Shown: piece after piece, positions 26,385 to 36,735 of the stretch
Layout: each line of letters begins with the position of its first letter
Numbering within the stretch: position 1 is the first letter of the stretch
From: Zeaxanthinibacter enoshimensis
GTDB lineage: Bacteria > Bacteroidota > Bacteroidia > Flavobacteriales > Flavobacteriaceae
Assembly (NCBI RefSeq): GCF_004362865.1
Contig: NZ_SNYI01000001.1
Location: 1,054,001 to 1,118,000, forward strand
Direction: 5' to 3'
DNA length: 64,000 nucleotides
Translations under genes and position numbers: made by a program
The notes under the pieces: generated by a model
Databases searched by the model: none
Told to the model about the DNA's origin: nothing
What the model saw: only the letters and a program-made list of their open reading frames with translations

Positions 26385-28232
26385 ATGTGTGGAATAGTAG
26401 GATATATTGGACATAGGGATGCTTATCCCATTATCATCAAAGGTCTGCAGCGACTGGAATACCGTGGGTATGACAGCGCCGGAATCGCACTTTACGACGG
26501 CAGCGACATTAACCTTGCGAAAACAAAAGGAAAGGTCGAAGACCTGAAGAAGAAAGCCGAGGCAGAAATAGCCCTGAATGGAAGTCTCGGGATAGGGCAT
26601 ACCCGTTGGGCAACCCACGGGGTTCCCAACGACGTGAATTCCCACCCGCACTATTCCAATTCCGGGGACCTGGTGATCATTCACAACGGGATCATCGAGA
26701 ACTACGAATCCATCAAAAAGGAGTTGGTAAAACGTGGATATAAATTCCATTCCGATACCGATACCGAAGTACTGGTCAACCTGATAGAGGAAGTCAAGAA
26801 GAAGGAAAATGTAAAACTTGGAAAGGCTGTACAAATAGCGCTTAACCAGGTTGTTGGGGCTTATGCTATCGCTGTATTTGACCGCAAGAAACCGGACGAG
26901 ATCGTGGTGGCCAAACTGGGAAGTCCCCTTGCTATCGGGATCGGGGAAGACGAGTTCTTTATAGCTTCAGATGCTACTCCATTTATAGAATTCACCAATA
27001 AATCGGTTTACCTGGAAGATGAAGAGATGGCCATTGTGCGCCTGGGGAAAGAGATCAAACTGAGGAAGATCAAGGATGATGCGATCGCTTACCCTTTGAT
27101 ACAGGAGCTGCAGCTGAACCTGGAGGAAATTGAAAAAGGTGGCTATGACCACTTTATGTTGAAAGAGATCTATGAGCAGCCCAGGGCGATCAAGGATACC
27201 TTCCGTGGCAGGTTGCGTACCGAGCAGGGTATCATCAAGATGGCCGGGGTGGATCAGAATATAGAGAAATTCCTGAATGCTGACCGTATTATAATAGTGG
27301 CCTGCGGAACATCCTGGCATGCCGGGCTGGTCGCCGAATATATCTTTGAAGACCTTGTGCGTATCCCTGTAGAGGTGGAGTACGCATCGGAGTTCCGTTA
27401 CCGTAACCCCGTGATCACAGAAAAGGATGTGGTCATCGCCATATCACAGTCCGGGGAGACCGCCGATACCCTGGCAGCTATCAAGCTGGCCAAGGAAAAG
27501 GGTGCTTTTGTCTTCGGGGTATGTAACGTGGTAGGATCATCCATCGCCCGCGAAACAGATGCCGGGGCTTATACCCATGCCGGACCCGAGATCGGGGTGG
27601 CATCCACCAAGGCATTTACAACCCAGATTACCGTACTGACGCTGCTGGCTCTTAAACTGGCCAAGCATAAAGGTATGTTCTCCGAGGACAAGTTCCACGA
27701 GTTCCTGACCGAGATGGAAAATATGCCTGCCAAGGTTGAGCGGGCTTTACAGTCCAATGCCCTGGTAGAGATCATCGCGGACGTATATAAGGATTCTGAG
27801 AACTGCCTGTACCTGGGCCGAGGATTCAATTTCCCGGTTGCCCTGGAAGGTGCACTGAAACTGAAAGAGATCAGCTACATACACGCGGAAGGATACCCTG
27901 CTGCAGAAATGAAGCACGGACCTATTGCCCTGATCGATGAGCATATGCCGGTAGTAGTGATCGCCATCAACAAGGGTCATTACGAGAAAGTTGTGAGTAA
28001 CATTCAGGAGATCAAATCCCGGAAAGGGAAGATCATTGCCGTAGTTACAGAAGGAGATGAGCAGGTGAAGGAACTGGCCGATCACGTGATCGAAGTGCCG
28101 GAGACCATGGAAAGTCTCAGCCCGTTGCTGACTACTATCCCCCTGCAGTTACTATCTTACCATATCGCCGTGATGCGCGGGTGTAACGTGGACCAGCCAC
28201 GTAACCTGGCTAAGTCGGTTACCGTGGAGTAA
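26385..28232 (+). CDS. glmS: glutamine--fructose-6-phosphate aminotransferase
   Basis: GlmS makes glucosamine-6-phosphate from fructose-6-phosphate and glutamine, the entry step to UDP-GlcNAc, peptidoglycan and LPS. The 615-residue protein has the Ntn glutaminase domain with nucleophile C2 (MCGIVGYIG), GHTRWATHG and HNGIIENYE, then two SIS sugar-isomerase domains (VACGTSWHAG, ISQSGETADTLAA, LGRGFNFPVALEGALKLKE split over two regions) and the C-terminal DQPRNLAKSVTVE. Complete. It has its own promoter and terminator, so it is monocistronic. Confidence 0.99.
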   Translation: MCGIVGYIGHRDAYPIIIKGLQRLEYRGYDSAGIALYDGSDINLAKTKGKVEDLKKKAEAEIALNGSLGIGHTRWATHGVPNDVNSHPHYSNSGDLVIIHNGIIENYESIKKELVKRGYKFHSDTDTEVLVNLIEEVKKKENVKLGKAVQIALNQVVGAYAIAVFDRKKPDEIVVAKLGSPLAIGIGEDEFFIASDATPFIEFTNKSVYLEDEEMAIVRLGKEIKLRKIKDDAIAYPLIQELQLNLEEIEKGGYDHFMLKEIYEQPRAIKDTFRGRLRTEQGIIKMAGVDQNIEKFLNADRIIIVACGTSWHAGLVAEYIFEDLVRIPVEVEYASEFRYRNPVITEKDVVIAISQSGETADTLAAIKLAKEKGAFVFGVCNVVGSSIARETDAGAYTHAGPEIGVASTKAFTTQITVLTLLALKLAKHKGMFSEDKFHEFLTEMENMPAKVERALQSNALVEIIADVYKDSENCLYLGRGFNFPVALEGALKLKEISYIHAEGYPAAEMKHGPIALIDEHMPVVVIAINKGHYEKVVSNIQEIKSRKGKIIAVVTEGDEQVKELADHVIEVPETMESLSPLLTTIPLQLLSYHIAVMRGCNVDQPRNLAKSVTVE

Positions 28233-28254
28233 TAAGACTGCTCCTTGAGATATA

Positions 28255-28280
28255 AAGCCCCTTTCGAGGGGCTTTTTTTA
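28255..28280 (+). terminator. intrinsic terminator of glmS
   Basis: A perfect 8-bp stem AAGCCCCT/AGGGGCTT with the very stable loop TTCG is followed by seven Ts, 22 bp after the glmS stop. Confidence 0.92.
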
Positions 28281-28498
28281 TGGGTCAATGTCCGGGTTGA
28301 AATTCTGAAATACTGCGGCTGATCGATCTGGTTTTCATAAAAAGTGAAGGATATGCCAAAGGAATATCAAATTCTCAGTGAAGTCCTTGTAGGAAAATAG
28401 AATTATTACTATGCATGCATAATTTTTCTCAAATTCTGAATCATGGGTCAAATATTTGTGTATCTTGCCGCCATTCGATCAATAAACAATCAATTAAT

Positions 28499-31258
28499 AT
28501 GACCCTGAAAAGACTTTTATTAATGGTTCCCCTGTTGTTGCTGAGCCTGGGAGCCTATGCGCAGACGGAAGTAAGAGGAACTGTAACCGACAGCAATGGT
28601 GACCCCATCCCGGGAGCCAACGTGGTTATCGTAGGAAAAGCTGTAGGAACTGTAACCGATTTTGACGGGAACTTTGTTCTGGAAACCAGCGTGGAGCCGC
28701 CGTTCACCATCCAGGTGTCCAGTATAGGCTTCACCTTGTACAACGCTGAGGTTAGTGCCTCAGGGGAAACGATCAACGTTACCATGAGTGAGAACCAGAC
28801 CATGCTTGACGAGATCGTCATTTCTGCCTCCCGTACCCCGGAACGACTCTTTGAGTCGCCCGTATCTGTGGAGCGTTTTGGTCTTAAGGAGATAAAGAAT
28901 TCTGCTTCCCCTTCTTTCTATGACGGGCTTCAGAACCTGAAAGGGGTTGATATCAATACCAACAGTTTAACTTTCCAGAGTATCAACACCCGTGGATTTG
29001 CCACTTTTGCCAACACCCGTTTCCTGCAACTGGTAGACGGGATGGACAACTCCGCCCCCGGTCTGAACTTCGTACTGGGTAACCTCGTGGGAATGTCAGA
29101 ACTGGAAGTGCAGAGTGTAGAGATCCTTCCGGGAGCCTCTTCTGCCCTTTACGGTGCAGGCGCCTTTAACGGGATACTGTTTATGAGCAGTAAAAGCCCG
29201 TTCGATTACCAGGGCATTTCTGCCTACGGGAAAGTGGGGATCACCTCCCAGGAAGCTGCCGGTGATAATACTTATTATGATTTCGGGATCCGTGCTGCCC
29301 ATGCCTTCAGTGATAAACTGGCGGTTAAAGCAAATTTAAGTGTGTTAAAAGGTGAGGACTGGCATGCGAACAGGGAAGACGATCCTTTGCAGCCGGGAGC
29401 TACCCGTGCCAATCCTGGCTACGACGGACTCAATGTATACGGTGATGAGGTCGGAACCCTGCTTAATTTTGACCAGCTTGCAGGTTTGCCGGATGGTACC
29501 GTGGGACAGTCTTTTGTAACCCGTACCGGTTACGCCGAAGGCAGCCTCGTGAACTACGATGCTGAAAGTGTGAAATCAGATTTCTCAGTATACTACCGTC
29601 CGTTTGCCGATGATTTCGAGATCATCTACCAGGGACGTGTGGGCCGTGGTAACACCATCTACCAGGGAGCTAACCGCTACGCGATCAGGAACTTTATCCT
29701 GCAGCAGCATAAAATAGAATTCAGGAACGATAACTTCTTCGTTCGCGGGTACATCACTTCCGAGGATGCGGGAGATTCTTACGATACCCGATTCGCAGCC
29801 ATCAATATCAACAGGAGCTGGAAGCCTGACCAGCAGTGGTTCCAGGAGTACGCACAGACATATATCGGGGCCAGGCTTGGACTTGTTCCGGGTGGACCTT
29901 ATGATGAAAGTACCGCGCACCAGATCGCAAGGGGACAGGCAGATACCGGCCGACTCATCCCGGGAACTCCGGAGTTTGAGAGCGTCTTTAACCGTGTAAC
30001 CGCTGACGGGGACCTGACGACCGGGGCTAAGTTCATCGATGAGACCAAGTTCCGCCACGTGGATGCGAATTACAATTTCAGCCATATCACCCGTGACTTT
30101 GCCGATATCCAGATTGGAGGTTCTTTCCGCGAATACGAACTTAATTCCATGGGAACCATCTTTACCGACACAGACGGGCCTATTACTTACAACGAAGTTG
30201 GTGCCTATATGCAACTCCAGAAAAATTTCATGGAAGAGCGGTTAAAGTTCACCGGTTCCGTACGCTATGACAAGAATGAATTCTTTGACGGGTTCTTCTC
30301 GCCAAGGGGATCCCTGATCTACACCATGGGGAATGCCCGTAACCAGAATATCAGGGTCTCTGTACAACAAGGTTTCCGTAACCCGACCACCCAGGACCTG
30401 TTCATCGGCCTTAATGCCGGGCGCGCTATCCTCGTTGGATCGGCTCCGGACAACCTGGACCGAGATATCCGCACCTTCCCTGTAAGTGCCGGGGGACAAG
30501 GTTTTACAGGCGGACCAACCGTACAGGTAGTGGGTCGCCAGGCTTACGAGAATGCTTTCTCCGCTTCTTCCGTACAGGCAGGTGCGCCAACAGCGGTGAA
30601 TACTCCGCTGGTACAACCCGAAGAGATCACGGCTTACGAGCTTGGGTACAGGGGACAGTTCGGTAAGACAGCTATTGACCTGAGCGGTTATTACAACCAG
30701 TATGACAACTTTATTTCCTTATCTACAGTGCTCGTACCGTTCTACGGGCAGGCCGGGGACAACGCCCTCTCCCTGCTGGCATTGCAGAATGGGGATTTCT
30801 TTCCTTACCAGACCTATACCAACTCGCCTGCACAGGTGAAGAGTTATGGGGCTACTATAGGGATAGATACCAAGATACTGGGGAATTATGACCTCGGGTT
30901 CAACTATACCTACGCGGAGCAGGATTTTGACCAGGAGTCTTTCCCTGATTTCCGTACCAACTTTAACACCCCTAACCACAAGTTCAAGGCTTCTTTCGGA
31001 AATACAGCTTTATTTGAGAACTTTGGGTTTAACGTAAATTACCGTTGGTCTGACAGCTACCTTTGGCAGGCTTCCTTTGCCGACGGGGTGATCGATTCCT
31101 ATTCTGTACTCGATGCACAGATCAATTACCAGGTGCCCAGCATCAAATCTGTATTCAAGGCAGGGGGATCCAATATCCTGGGAGATGAATATTTCTCCGC
31201 TATCGGTACTGGAGCCGTTGGTGCCATCTATTATGTAAGCTGGACCATAAACCCTTAA
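28499..31258 (+). CDS. TonB-dependent outer-membrane receptor with CarboxypepD_reg-like domain
   Basis: From the ATG at 28499 the protein is 919 residues with a signal peptide (1-21, SLGAYAQ), a CarboxypepD_reg-like domain (about 24-105, VRGTVTDSNGDPIPGANVVI), a plug (about 110-235, DEIVISASRTPERLFESPVSVE, VEILPGASSALYG) and a large barrel ending YYVSWTINP. No SusD partner is adjacent, so a non-glycan substrate such as lipid, metal chelate or peptide is possible. The 28 residues gained by starting at 28415 lack signal character and are rejected. It sits between glmS and atpD, each side closed by a terminator. Confidence 0.92.
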   Translation: MTLKRLLLMVPLLLLSLGAYAQTEVRGTVTDSNGDPIPGANVVIVGKAVGTVTDFDGNFVLETSVEPPFTIQVSSIGFTLYNAEVSASGETINVTMSENQTMLDEIVISASRTPERLFESPVSVERFGLKEIKNSASPSFYDGLQNLKGVDINTNSLTFQSINTRGFATFANTRFLQLVDGMDNSAPGLNFVLGNLVGMSELEVQSVEILPGASSALYGAGAFNGILFMSSKSPFDYQGISAYGKVGITSQEAAGDNTYYDFGIRAAHAFSDKLAVKANLSVLKGEDWHANREDDPLQPGATRANPGYDGLNVYGDEVGTLLNFDQLAGLPDGTVGQSFVTRTGYAEGSLVNYDAESVKSDFSVYYRPFADDFEIIYQGRVGRGNTIYQGANRYAIRNFILQQHKIEFRNDNFFVRGYITSEDAGDSYDTRFAAININRSWKPDQQWFQEYAQTYIGARLGLVPGGPYDESTAHQIARGQADTGRLIPGTPEFESVFNRVTADGDLTTGAKFIDETKFRHVDANYNFSHITRDFADIQIGGSFREYELNSMGTIFTDTDGPITYNEVGAYMQLQKNFMEERLKFTGSVRYDKNEFFDGFFSPRGSLIYTMGNARNQNIRVSVQQGFRNPTTQDLFIGLNAGRAILVGSAPDNLDRDIRTFPVSAGGQGFTGGPTVQVVGRQAYENAFSASSVQAGAPTAVNTPLVQPEEITAYELGYRGQFGKTAIDLSGYYNQYDNFISLSTVLVPFYGQAGDNALSLLALQNGDFFPYQTYTNSPAQVKSYGATIGIDTKILGNYDLGFNYTYAEQDFDQESFPDFRTNFNTPNHKFKASFGNTALFENFGFNVNYRWSDSYLWQASFADGVIDSYSVLDAQINYQVPSIKSVFKAGGSNILGDEYFSAIGTGAVGAIYYVSWTINP

Positions 31259-31283
31259 GCATCAAAAAGCAACAGCATTTACA

Positions 31284-31310
31284 AGCACCCCGGGAGGGGT
31301 GCTTTTTTTA
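31284..31310 (+). terminator. intrinsic terminator after TonB receptor
   Basis: A perfect 8-bp stem AGCACCCC/GGGGTGCT with loop GGGA runs into seven Ts, 25 bp after the receptor stop. Confidence 0.92.
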
Positions 31311-31357
31311 TCCCCAAAAAAGGCGTTAAAACCATTCCTAATTAAAATGTAATCTAC

Positions 31358-31365
31358 TATCTTTG
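31358..31365 (+). promoter_or_regulatory. -7 promoter box for atpD
   Basis: TATCTTTG matches the Bacteroidota -7 consensus exactly and leaves a leader of about 65 bases before the atpD ATG. It is well separated from the upstream gene by a terminator. Confidence 0.6.
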
Positions 31366-31430
31366 CAGCCGGAAAAACAGCCCCATAGGCACTAAGCTTA
31401 TGGTTTTTAAATACAATATTAAATACGTAA

Positions 31431-32942
<1,512 letters not shown>

Positions 32943-32949
32943 AAAATGG

Positions 32950-33016
32950 TTCGAGGTTCGAAGTTAGAGGTTTGATAGGAACACGACCTCGAACCTCAAA
33001 CCTCAAACCTCAAACT
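32950..33016. repeat. inverted heptamer microsatellite between atpD and atpC
   Basis: Four heptamers in forward sense (GTTCGAG, GTTCGAA, GTTAGAG, GTTTGAT; 32950-32977) are followed by an 11-bp spacer and four heptamers in reverse sense (CTCGAAC and three CTCAAAC; 32989-33016). The two 28-bp arms can pair with about six mismatches, so the transcript should form a long hairpin inside the atpDC mRNA. The unit is the same GTTYGMR heptamer found in the composite repeats at 34.6, 41.2, 42.7, 43.0, 50.2 and 51.5 kb. Confidence 0.9.
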
Positions 33017-33029
33017 CAAATTAATAATC

Positions 33030-33308
33030 ATGCATTTAGAGATCGTATCACCGGAAGCAACCCTGTTCAGCGGGGAAGTGAAATCGGTTACCGTACCGGG
33101 CGTAGAAGGGGAGTTCCAGATGCTGGACAACCACGCTGCCATCGTTTCTGTGTTGCAGGAAGGTGATGTTAAGATAGAAGGCAACATTACCCTGGCCGAA
33201 AATGTAGAGGAATACTTTACCAGGAATGCAGAAGGGAAGACCGTGCTGCACATACAGAGCGGTACTGTTGAAATGAAAGACAACAAGGTCATCGTCCTCG
33301 CAGACTAA
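33030..33308 (+). CDS. atpC: F1F0 ATP synthase subunit epsilon (short form)
   Basis: The 92-residue product has the N-terminal beta-sandwich of the epsilon subunit (LEIVSPEATLFSGEVKSVTV, GEFQMLDNHAAIVSVL, VLHIQSGTVEMKDNKVIVLAD). The C-terminal helical hairpin that inhibits ATP hydrolysis in longer epsilon subunits is absent (E. coli is about 139 residues). Short forms occur across Bacteroidota, so this is not a local truncation. The subunit links the rotor to F1; inhibition must be handled otherwise. Confidence 0.96.
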   Translation: MHLEIVSPEATLFSGEVKSVTVPGVEGEFQMLDNHAAIVSVLQEGDVKIEGNITLAENVEEYFTRNAEGKTVLHIQSGTVEMKDNKVIVLAD

Positions 33309-33332
33309 GCGATCACGGGATTATAAAATAAG

Positions 33333-33366
33333 AAAACCGCGGCTCTTCAGCCGCGGTTTTTTTTTG
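33333..33366 (+). terminator. intrinsic terminator of atpDC
   Basis: A perfect 12-bp stem AAAACCGCGGCT/AGCCGCGGTTTT with loop CTTC runs into a T tract, 25 bp after the atpC stop. The A and T flanks could also support termination from the other strand. Confidence 0.95.
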
Positions 33367-33634
33367 CCCTGATCCGGACATACACGCGTTCCTGTGTCGC
33401 TGATCTGCTGGTGACACAATTCTTCCTGTAAACCATACAAGTAGGAATTTTAACACGGTGATTTCATCGTATTTTTATTCTGAAAAGAGACAATTTGTAG
33501 AAATTTTCCTATATTCGAATTCGTTTCATCGGGACTATGTCCATTTGCAACGACCAATGATCAACAACCAGCCCGGTAGCCGGGTAATACCCCCTGATGG
33601 CGAGGGTATAAACTGGCTACCTTTTTTAATACAG
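33367..33634. other. non-coding stretch after atpC
   Basis: About 270 bp with no supported gene. The frame of the next gene stays open back to 33458, but that extension is AT-rich and unlike a protein start. TACCTTTT at 33619-33626 is a 7-of-8 match to the -7 box and would serve the lipoprotein gene at 33635. Nothing else recognised. Confidence 0.4.
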
Positions 33635-34522
33635 ATGAAACATTACCTACTTTACTTCCTGCTGTTGCCGGGGGTCGCCCTCCCCGGCAGTTGTGGGTTG
33701 TCCAGACATGTGGATTCTGCCCAAAAAAAGGGTGAAGTCGTAAGCCTTCAGCCGGTCTGTACCCCCGCAGGCGAAGACAATGCCATCCTCGACGGAGGGG
33801 CACTGGCCCTTGCCCTCGCCCCCCGGCTGGTCAACCTGGCCGCTTCCTCTATAAAGAATTATTACGAAAAAGAAAGCGAAAAGTTCGTAGCCTCTTACGC
33901 GGCCACCTATACTGGTGAAGATTTCTACGCAGATGATCTTAGTTTGAATGTTAGCTGTAAGGCCCTGGAGCTCCGGCGGACCGTTAGGGATGATGCCGGG
34001 GCCACTGTGCCTGCCGCTACGATCCGCTTACAGTGGGTAAGCAACTCGGAGGGAACTCTTTTGGCCCTGATCCCGGAGCAACTCGAATTAGCTCAATCCA
34101 AAACCGCGCTCCGGGCCGGGGACCAAAATGTAGACCTGGAGATCAGCGTTAGTCTAAACGGCTGGTGGCAGGACAAGAACGGGCAGGTAAAGAGCAAGAC
34201 CCTGGGGGAAGCCAATTTGCTGCTCCGGGAGATACAACTGGGCGAAACATACCGGCTGCAGGGCAGCCTGAACGACTCTTACCTGCAGGACAGCAAAGGC
34301 AACAAAAGCAATTATCATATACAATCGGCCTGGATAGCGCCGGTACCAGTATCCGTGGATCACAAAGGCGAGCGGCTGCCCGGTGCCCGCGGTAATTACA
34401 GCCTGGCCGTAACCATCACCGAAACCGATGATTTCGGGCAACGATTAAAACAAAGAGGACAGCAGCTCTATGTTAACAGGGCAATCCTGAGTGAGTTGTT
34501 GGAGCAAATTTTGGATGAGTGA
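33635..34522 (+). CDS. hypothetical exported (probable lipo-) protein
   Basis: I do not recognise this 295-residue protein. It begins with a hydrophobic leader followed by a Cys at residue 20 (GVALPGSCG), a weak lipobox. The middle has a helical stretch (ALAPRLVNLAASSIKNYYEKES) and the remainder is beta-rich and soluble (TIRLQWVSNSEGTLLALIP, VDLEISVSLNGWW). The start at 33635 is chosen because the signal peptide begins there. A composite repeat fragment in reverse orientation begins directly at its stop codon, and a terminator follows at 34688. Confidence 0.65.
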   Translation: MKHYLLYFLLLPGVALPGSCGLSRHVDSAQKKGEVVSLQPVCTPAGEDNAILDGGALALALAPRLVNLAASSIKNYYEKESEKFVASYAATYTGEDFYADDLSLNVSCKALELRRTVRDDAGATVPAATIRLQWVSNSEGTLLALIPEQLELAQSKTALRAGDQNVDLEISVSLNGWWQDKNGQVKSKTLGEANLLLREIQLGETYRLQGSLNDSYLQDSKGNKSNYHIQSAWIAPVPVSVDHKGERLPGARGNYSLAVTITETDDFGQRLKQRGQQLYVNRAILSELLEQILDE

Positions 34523-34640
34523 CATAGGGGGACAACGGGGACAGAAGGGCCAAAGGAATACTGCCAACTGCAAACTGCCGACAGCCCACTGGAGGCAGGC
34601 CTCGAACTTCGAACCTCAAACCTCGAACTTCAAGCCTGCC
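34521..34640 (-). repeat. composite repeat, copy in reverse orientation
   Basis: Read on the minus strand this fragment has the same module order as the islands at 41 and 43 kb. First come five heptamers (34635-34601: GCTTGAA, GTTCGAG, GTTTGAG, GTTCGAA, GTTCGAG), then the CAGT-type 7-mer block with GGCAGTATTCC (34600-34556), then a degenerate TTGTCCC block (34548-34522). A small hairpin AAGCCTGCC/GGCGGGCTT is at its edge. It directly follows the stop of the upstream gene. No coding potential. Confidence 0.8.
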
Positions 34641-34687
34641 CCAAGGCGGGCTTGAAAACTTTGTTTAGTGTGAGTTAGTTAGTTGAT

Positions 34688-34726
34688 ACCCCCATCCCTT
34701 ACTTGGCGGAGGTTTGGGGGTTTTTT
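34688..34726 (+). terminator. intrinsic terminator
   Basis: Stem ACCCCCA/TGGGGGT with an inner TCC/GGA pairing is followed by six Ts. It closes the transcription unit of the lipoprotein gene and lies just upstream of the membrane-protein gene at 34770. Confidence 0.75.
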
Positions 34727-34769
34727 GAAAGCACACTTGGAAGGACAGCTCCGGAAGGCCCGGGGAGTG

Positions 34770-35555
34770 ATGGAAACTTTATACAATATATATGTAGCAC
34801 ACTTTTTTAAAAACCCGGGGCTTATGGAAAAGTATAAAAGCCTTCACCTGTGGATGCTCCTCCCGATGTTGCTGATGCAACTGGGCATCTACGAAGATTA
34901 CTGGGGCGATTTCTCGGACAACGCCTGGTCTGTTCATATACATTACTGGACGGGGACGGCCTGGTACCTCTATTTGATACTGCAACCCTATTACGCCACC
35001 CATGGGAGGATGGCCCTGCACCGGACCAATGGCATCATCGGGATGTTCCTGGCCGGGGGAGTCAGTATCACCGCCCTCAGCATGCTGCACCGGGATATTG
35101 TGACCACGCAGCGGGCAGCGGCAGACCCGGAACTTTTCGGGCCGTTTGAGCCCTGGTTCTTTTACGGGGTAGCAGCCGTGGAGATCCCGATGATCCTGGC
35201 CTTTGGCTATGCGGTGATCATGAGCATTATCCACCGCAAGCGGCTGGAAGACCACGCCTGGTGGTTGATCTCTACCGTCTTTATCATCATGATGCCGGCC
35301 CTGGCCCGGGGCATTCAGAACCAGTACGTTCGCTGGTACCTGGGAGACTGGCCGGAGATAGATATTATGTTCCCCAACTATGTCACCCAGGTCATAATTA
35401 TTGTCCTGGTGCTGCTGGCGGCCTGGAAGTATATGAAGCTGAAGCACCCGGCCACCTGGCTGGCAGTAGGGATAAATGTATATACCTGCTTCCTGGAACC
35501 CCTGGGGCGGTCAGTAGCGGTGCAAGGGTACTTGCTGACCATCTTAAAAGGGTGA
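34770..35555 (+). CDS. polytopic membrane protein, unknown
   Basis: The 261-residue protein has about seven membrane segments and conserved-looking His residues in or near them (HIHYWTGTAWYLYL, YYATHGRMALHRTNG, SMLHRD), a pattern seen in haem or metal membrane proteins such as DUF2306-like families, though I cannot assign it. The ATG at 34770 has a GGGGAG ribosome-binding site; the 29-residue upstream extension overlaps a terminator and is rejected. Followed by a hydrolase gene 89 bp later. Confidence 0.72.
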   Translation: METLYNIYVAHFFKNPGLMEKYKSLHLWMLLPMLLMQLGIYEDYWGDFSDNAWSVHIHYWTGTAWYLYLILQPYYATHGRMALHRTNGIIGMFLAGGVSITALSMLHRDIVTTQRAAADPELFGPFEPWFFYGVAAVEIPMILAFGYAVIMSIIHRKRLEDHAWWLISTVFIIMMPALARGIQNQYVRWYLGDWPEIDIMFPNYVTQVIIIVLVLLAAWKYMKLKHPATWLAVGINVYTCFLEPLGRSVAVQGYLLTILKG

Positions 35556-35644
35556 GCAGAAAGTACCAAATGTATTCATGTGCAGGCGGTGGAACAGGAT
35601 GTAAACTAAACTTAGAAAGTAAATGAACCAAAAATAGTGTACTC

Positions 35645-36568
35645 ATGAAAACCTTTTTCAACATACTGCTGTCCTGCGTTTATATGGCGCTTGTGGTTCC
35701 GGTGCAGGCTCAAAGAGACAGTACTGTAACCCTGAATCCTGCAGATGAGGAGACCTTCCGGGTAATACATAATTTCTTTGAATATGATACGGGAATGCCG
35801 TTAGATGCCCGGGTGGTTGAACGAACGGAAGGAGAAGCATACACCCGCGAAAAGATTGTTTTTAGCGGCGTCAGGGACAGCCGAGTTCCGGGTTACCTGG
35901 CCCTGCCGAAGGGCGGATCTGCCCCTTATCCATGCGTTCTTCTGATGCATGGGGTATCGAGTTCCAAGGAGAGCTGGTGGGAGGATCAAAGTTTCAGTTC
36001 TGGCGGGCTTCTTACCAAAGAACTTCTTAACTCCGGAATTGCTGTACTCACTCTTGATGCCGAATACCATGGTGAACGTATTTCCGGTAATGATTTTGAA
36101 GGAGCGGGGGTGTTTATCTTTGAAAAAGGATGGATGTACCGGGCCAGGGATATGGTGGTACAATCGGTTATAGAACACCGGCGTGCACTGGACTACCTGG
36201 CGACACGCGAGGATATAGACACTACCCGCCTGGGTATTGCGGGCTTTAGTATGGGTGGAATGATGGTATTCAATTTAGCGGCCGTGGAACCCAGGGTAAA
36301 GGTCGCGGTAGCTGCCGTGACACCCTTGCTTAAAGATGCAAACTCGGCCCTGGCAGTCTTTAATTTTGCTCCCTATGTCCGGAATACCCCTGTACTGATG
36401 CTGATGGGCACCGGGGACACGCGAAATTATACGAGGGAAGAGGCAGAATGGCTTCACGATTTAATTCGGACCGAGATCAAAAACCTGGTATTCTATGAAA
36501 GTGGGCATAATTTACCGCCTGAGTGGACCGGCCGCGCTGCAGATTGGTTGCAGGAATATTTAAAGTAA
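35645..36568 (+). CDS. secreted dienelactone-hydrolase-like alpha/beta hydrolase
   Basis: 307 residues with a signal peptide (1-23, VVPVQAQ). The alpha/beta-hydrolase core is complete: oxyanion region LLMHGVSSSKESWW, nucleophile S202 in IAGFSMGGMM, acid D near 257 (LMGTGDTRNY) and His near 289 (YESGHNLPPEW). The family resembles acetyl-xylan esterase or dienelactone hydrolases acting in the periplasm on ester substrates. Substrate unknown. Base composition matches the host, unlike the next gene. Confidence 0.88.
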   Translation: MKTFFNILLSCVYMALVVPVQAQRDSTVTLNPADEETFRVIHNFFEYDTGMPLDARVVERTEGEAYTREKIVFSGVRDSRVPGYLALPKGGSAPYPCVLLMHGVSSSKESWWEDQSFSSGGLLTKELLNSGIAVLTLDAEYHGERISGNDFEGAGVFIFEKGWMYRARDMVVQSVIEHRRALDYLATREDIDTTRLGIAGFSMGGMMVFNLAAVEPRVKVAVAAVTPLLKDANSALAVFNFAPYVRNTPVLMLMGTGDTRNYTREEAEWLHDLIRTEIKNLVFYESGHNLPPEWTGRAADWLQEYLK

Positions 36569-36735
36569 AAATGTTCGTCGGGAAATTGTCAAGGGGTCCT
36601 TTCGAAAAACTTTAGATATAGATCATAAATTAATAATAGCCTTTATTCGTGGCCAATCGGGATCAAAGAAAAAGCATAATAAATATTATGTGTAATTTGA
36701 ATTTGCTCATTAGTTGTAACACATTAAGAACTAAA

